A stretch of DNA of 64,000 bases from Gadus chalcogrammus (lineage: Eukaryota > Chordata > Actinopteri > Gadiformes > Gadidae): assembly GCF_026213295.1 (NCBI RefSeq), contig NC_079422.1:25848299-25912298 (forward strand). The letters run 5' to 3'. This document shows, in pieces, positions 62,490-64,000 of the stretch. Under the pieces are notes generated by a model. The model saw only the letters and a program-made list of their open reading frames with translations. It was not told the origin of the DNA and did not search any database. A program made the position numbers and the translations under genes. How positions within the stretch are numbered: position 1 is the first letter of the stretch; the number at the start of each line of letters is the position of its first letter.

Positions 62490-63240
62490 ACAAAGGAAAT
62501 AAAACCACGTTATTTAATTAGTCTCTTTGTTTTTGAACAAAAGAAAAAGTGATGAGTGTGCGATGTTTACCAGGAGGAGACGAGTCCTACGACAATAACA
62601 AGCCAGGCAGCGTATGACCGGTTTGTTGACGTGCTTGTGTTCGTTCAGGGGTTATTAATGATTCATATGGGGATGTTATCAGGGAGATGTGATGCTGATA
62701 TAGACGCTGAATTACAATGATTTTGGAGCGTCAGATGATCAGAGAAACGCTGTAGTAAGAGCTTCTCAACAGAGACAAGAGGAAGTGAATCCTCCACACA
62801 CAGTCTCCCTGCTGGACTCACACTGCGAGGGTGAGGAGGGGCTACAGAGGGTCAAACGCTCTCCCTAGCTGGGGTTCGGTGGTGAACTGCTGAATATTCT
62901 ATAGGGTGACTGATGCTCAAACATCTAACCCGCTCTCTGATGACCTGAAGCGGAATGGAGTTATCTGATCTGTGCTCTGCTACGACCGTCTAACCCGTGT
63001 TGGAATTATCATCTGAAATGTGATCCATCTAACGTCCCTTCATCAGTACCCCGACAGCATGACCCTCTGACCGCGTCGCCATAGCGACACGTGGCACTTC
63101 CTAATCAGTTTTGATGGATATGTCTTGTGAACATCCCTCCTGACCCTTCAAGACTCCCAAACCAGTGGATGGATGGATGTGAACATCCCTTATGAACGCT
63201 ATTCATACCAACAATATGCAAACGAGCCACTGGAATTCAT
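62490..63240. other. Intergenic DNA, nothing recognised
   Basis: No ORF or RNA supported. It lies downstream of the minus-strand gene's putative poly(A) site. Confidence 0.5.
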
Positions 63241-63250
63241 TTGATAATAA

Positions 63251-63256
63251 TTTATT
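63251..63256 (-). terminator. Putative poly(A) signal of the minus-strand gene
   Basis: TTTATT on the plus strand is AATAAA on the minus strand. It lies about 610 bp after the stop codon at 63867-63869, which would give a 3' UTR of roughly 620-640 bp. No splice site or other signal contradicts it. Confidence 0.5.
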
Positions 63257-63866
63257 AGAAATCACAGACAAGGACAGTGCATGCTGCCCGTGTTGCCACA
63301 GCAACAGACATACAGTAAGGTGGCCACCGCCCATGACGTCATGGTGGCCGTGACAAAACAAGGCTGGTGTGGGGGTGGGGGGGGGCTTTGGTGGAGAGTC
63401 ATTTCTACAGGCGGAGTCTTCCTCCTGCTGCAGCGGTTCATACTGCGCGTGCACCTGCATCATCATCATCATCACCACCACGTGCACTTCATGAGCATCC
63501 TCATCGATGCGTAAAGTCTCAGAGCCCTCCCCGGGAGGGGGGCTATGGCGAAGTGGGCAGCCCTCGAGCCGTTTATCCCCCAATGTCATTTGTCTTTTCA
63601 GATTATTTACACTTCATCCATCAATGCGTAAAAAGGCCGTTTCCTCTGGCCGACCTGTCCGCGCGGATCGCGTCTCCATAGCAACCTTCACATTCACGTC
63701 ACATTGTTCCTCTCCGACCCGCTGGCCTCGACCCCTATACGTCGATGCGACGTTACCGGTCCGGTCGGCGGGTAGTTCTGCAGCATCTCGCATCTCGTGT
63801 TCGTGCTCGAGTGCGTCTCCAACGGTTCACTTCTTCGGCTCATCCGGAGCCGAAACGTCTCCGAGG

Positions 63867-64000
63867 TCAACGCAGCTTGAGGAACTGCCGCACGAGCCCC
63901 ACGATCTGCAGGAACTTGTCCTTCTTGCGCTGCTTCAGGGCCATGAGCGCGCGGGCCGTCTCGTCCGGGTCCTGCGTGAAGCAGAAGATGCTTCTCACGC
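63867..64000 (-). CDS. C-terminal exon of an unidentified gene (continues off right edge)
   Basis: Read on the minus strand, the last 134 bp give an open frame ending in TGA (63867-63869). It encodes RSIFCFTQDPDETARALMAL, then KQRKKDKFLQIVGLVRQFLK, ending LR. The codons are GC-rich at third positions (CTG, CTC, AAG, GTG), unlike the surrounding noncoding DNA, and the peptide is amphipathic and helical with basic Lys/Arg clusters. I do not recognise the family. The frame is open to the window edge with no acceptor seen, so exon length and gene identity remain open. Confidence 0.7.
   Translation of the reverse strand, partial: VRSIFCFTQDPDETARALMALKQRKKDKFLQIVGLVRQFLKLR

Overview
The window is genomic DNA from a vertebrate, almost certainly a teleost fish. 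Evidence: spliced genes with GT-AG introns, an endogenous retrovirus, hAT and Harbinger elements, an L2-type LINE, tRNA-derived SINE sequence and very many long (AC)n/(GT)n arrays. The microsatellite density would fit a gadiform genome, but that is inference. All calls come from reading the sequence; no database search was run.

Layout. 1-8905: a defective endogenous retrovirus. Its two 425-bp LTRs are nearly identical (the first 33 bp of the 5' LTR lie outside the window). The 5' LTR is split by a 2.2-kb hAT-like transposon; gag-, integrase- and env-like remnants lie inside. 9395-11023: a tandem duplication, one copy of which carries a 545-bp hAT element. 11535-31920: one large secreted gel-forming mucin gene on the plus strand, here modelled as 45 coding exons from a TATA-like box to an AATAAA signal. 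Its order is signal peptide, D1, D2, D'D3, a 5.7-kb Thr/Ser/Pro exon holding two identical CysD modules and 26 units of a 44-residue repeat, then D4, VWC modules and a cystine knot. The model is in frame from end to end except for one missing A in the repeat exon.

31921-63240: no host exon I can support. This half holds a Harbinger-type MITE, an L2 LINE 3' end, a foldback element, two copies of an unidentified ~3.4-kb repeat 20 kb apart (one carrying a 1.2-kb terminal-inverted-repeat insertion), minisatellites, long dinucleotide arrays, homopolymer G/C tracts and one 100-N gap. 63251-64000: the terminal exon and probable 3' UTR of an unidentified minus-strand gene that continues past the right edge.

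How the parts relate. The mucin is the only complete host gene. Its modules describe a mucus polymer: N-terminal D domains for multimerisation, a long O-glycosylated centre, and a C-terminal cystine knot for dimerisation. Transposons and GT arrays sit in its promoter-proximal region and several introns. The retrovirus lies 2.7 kb upstream on the same strand.
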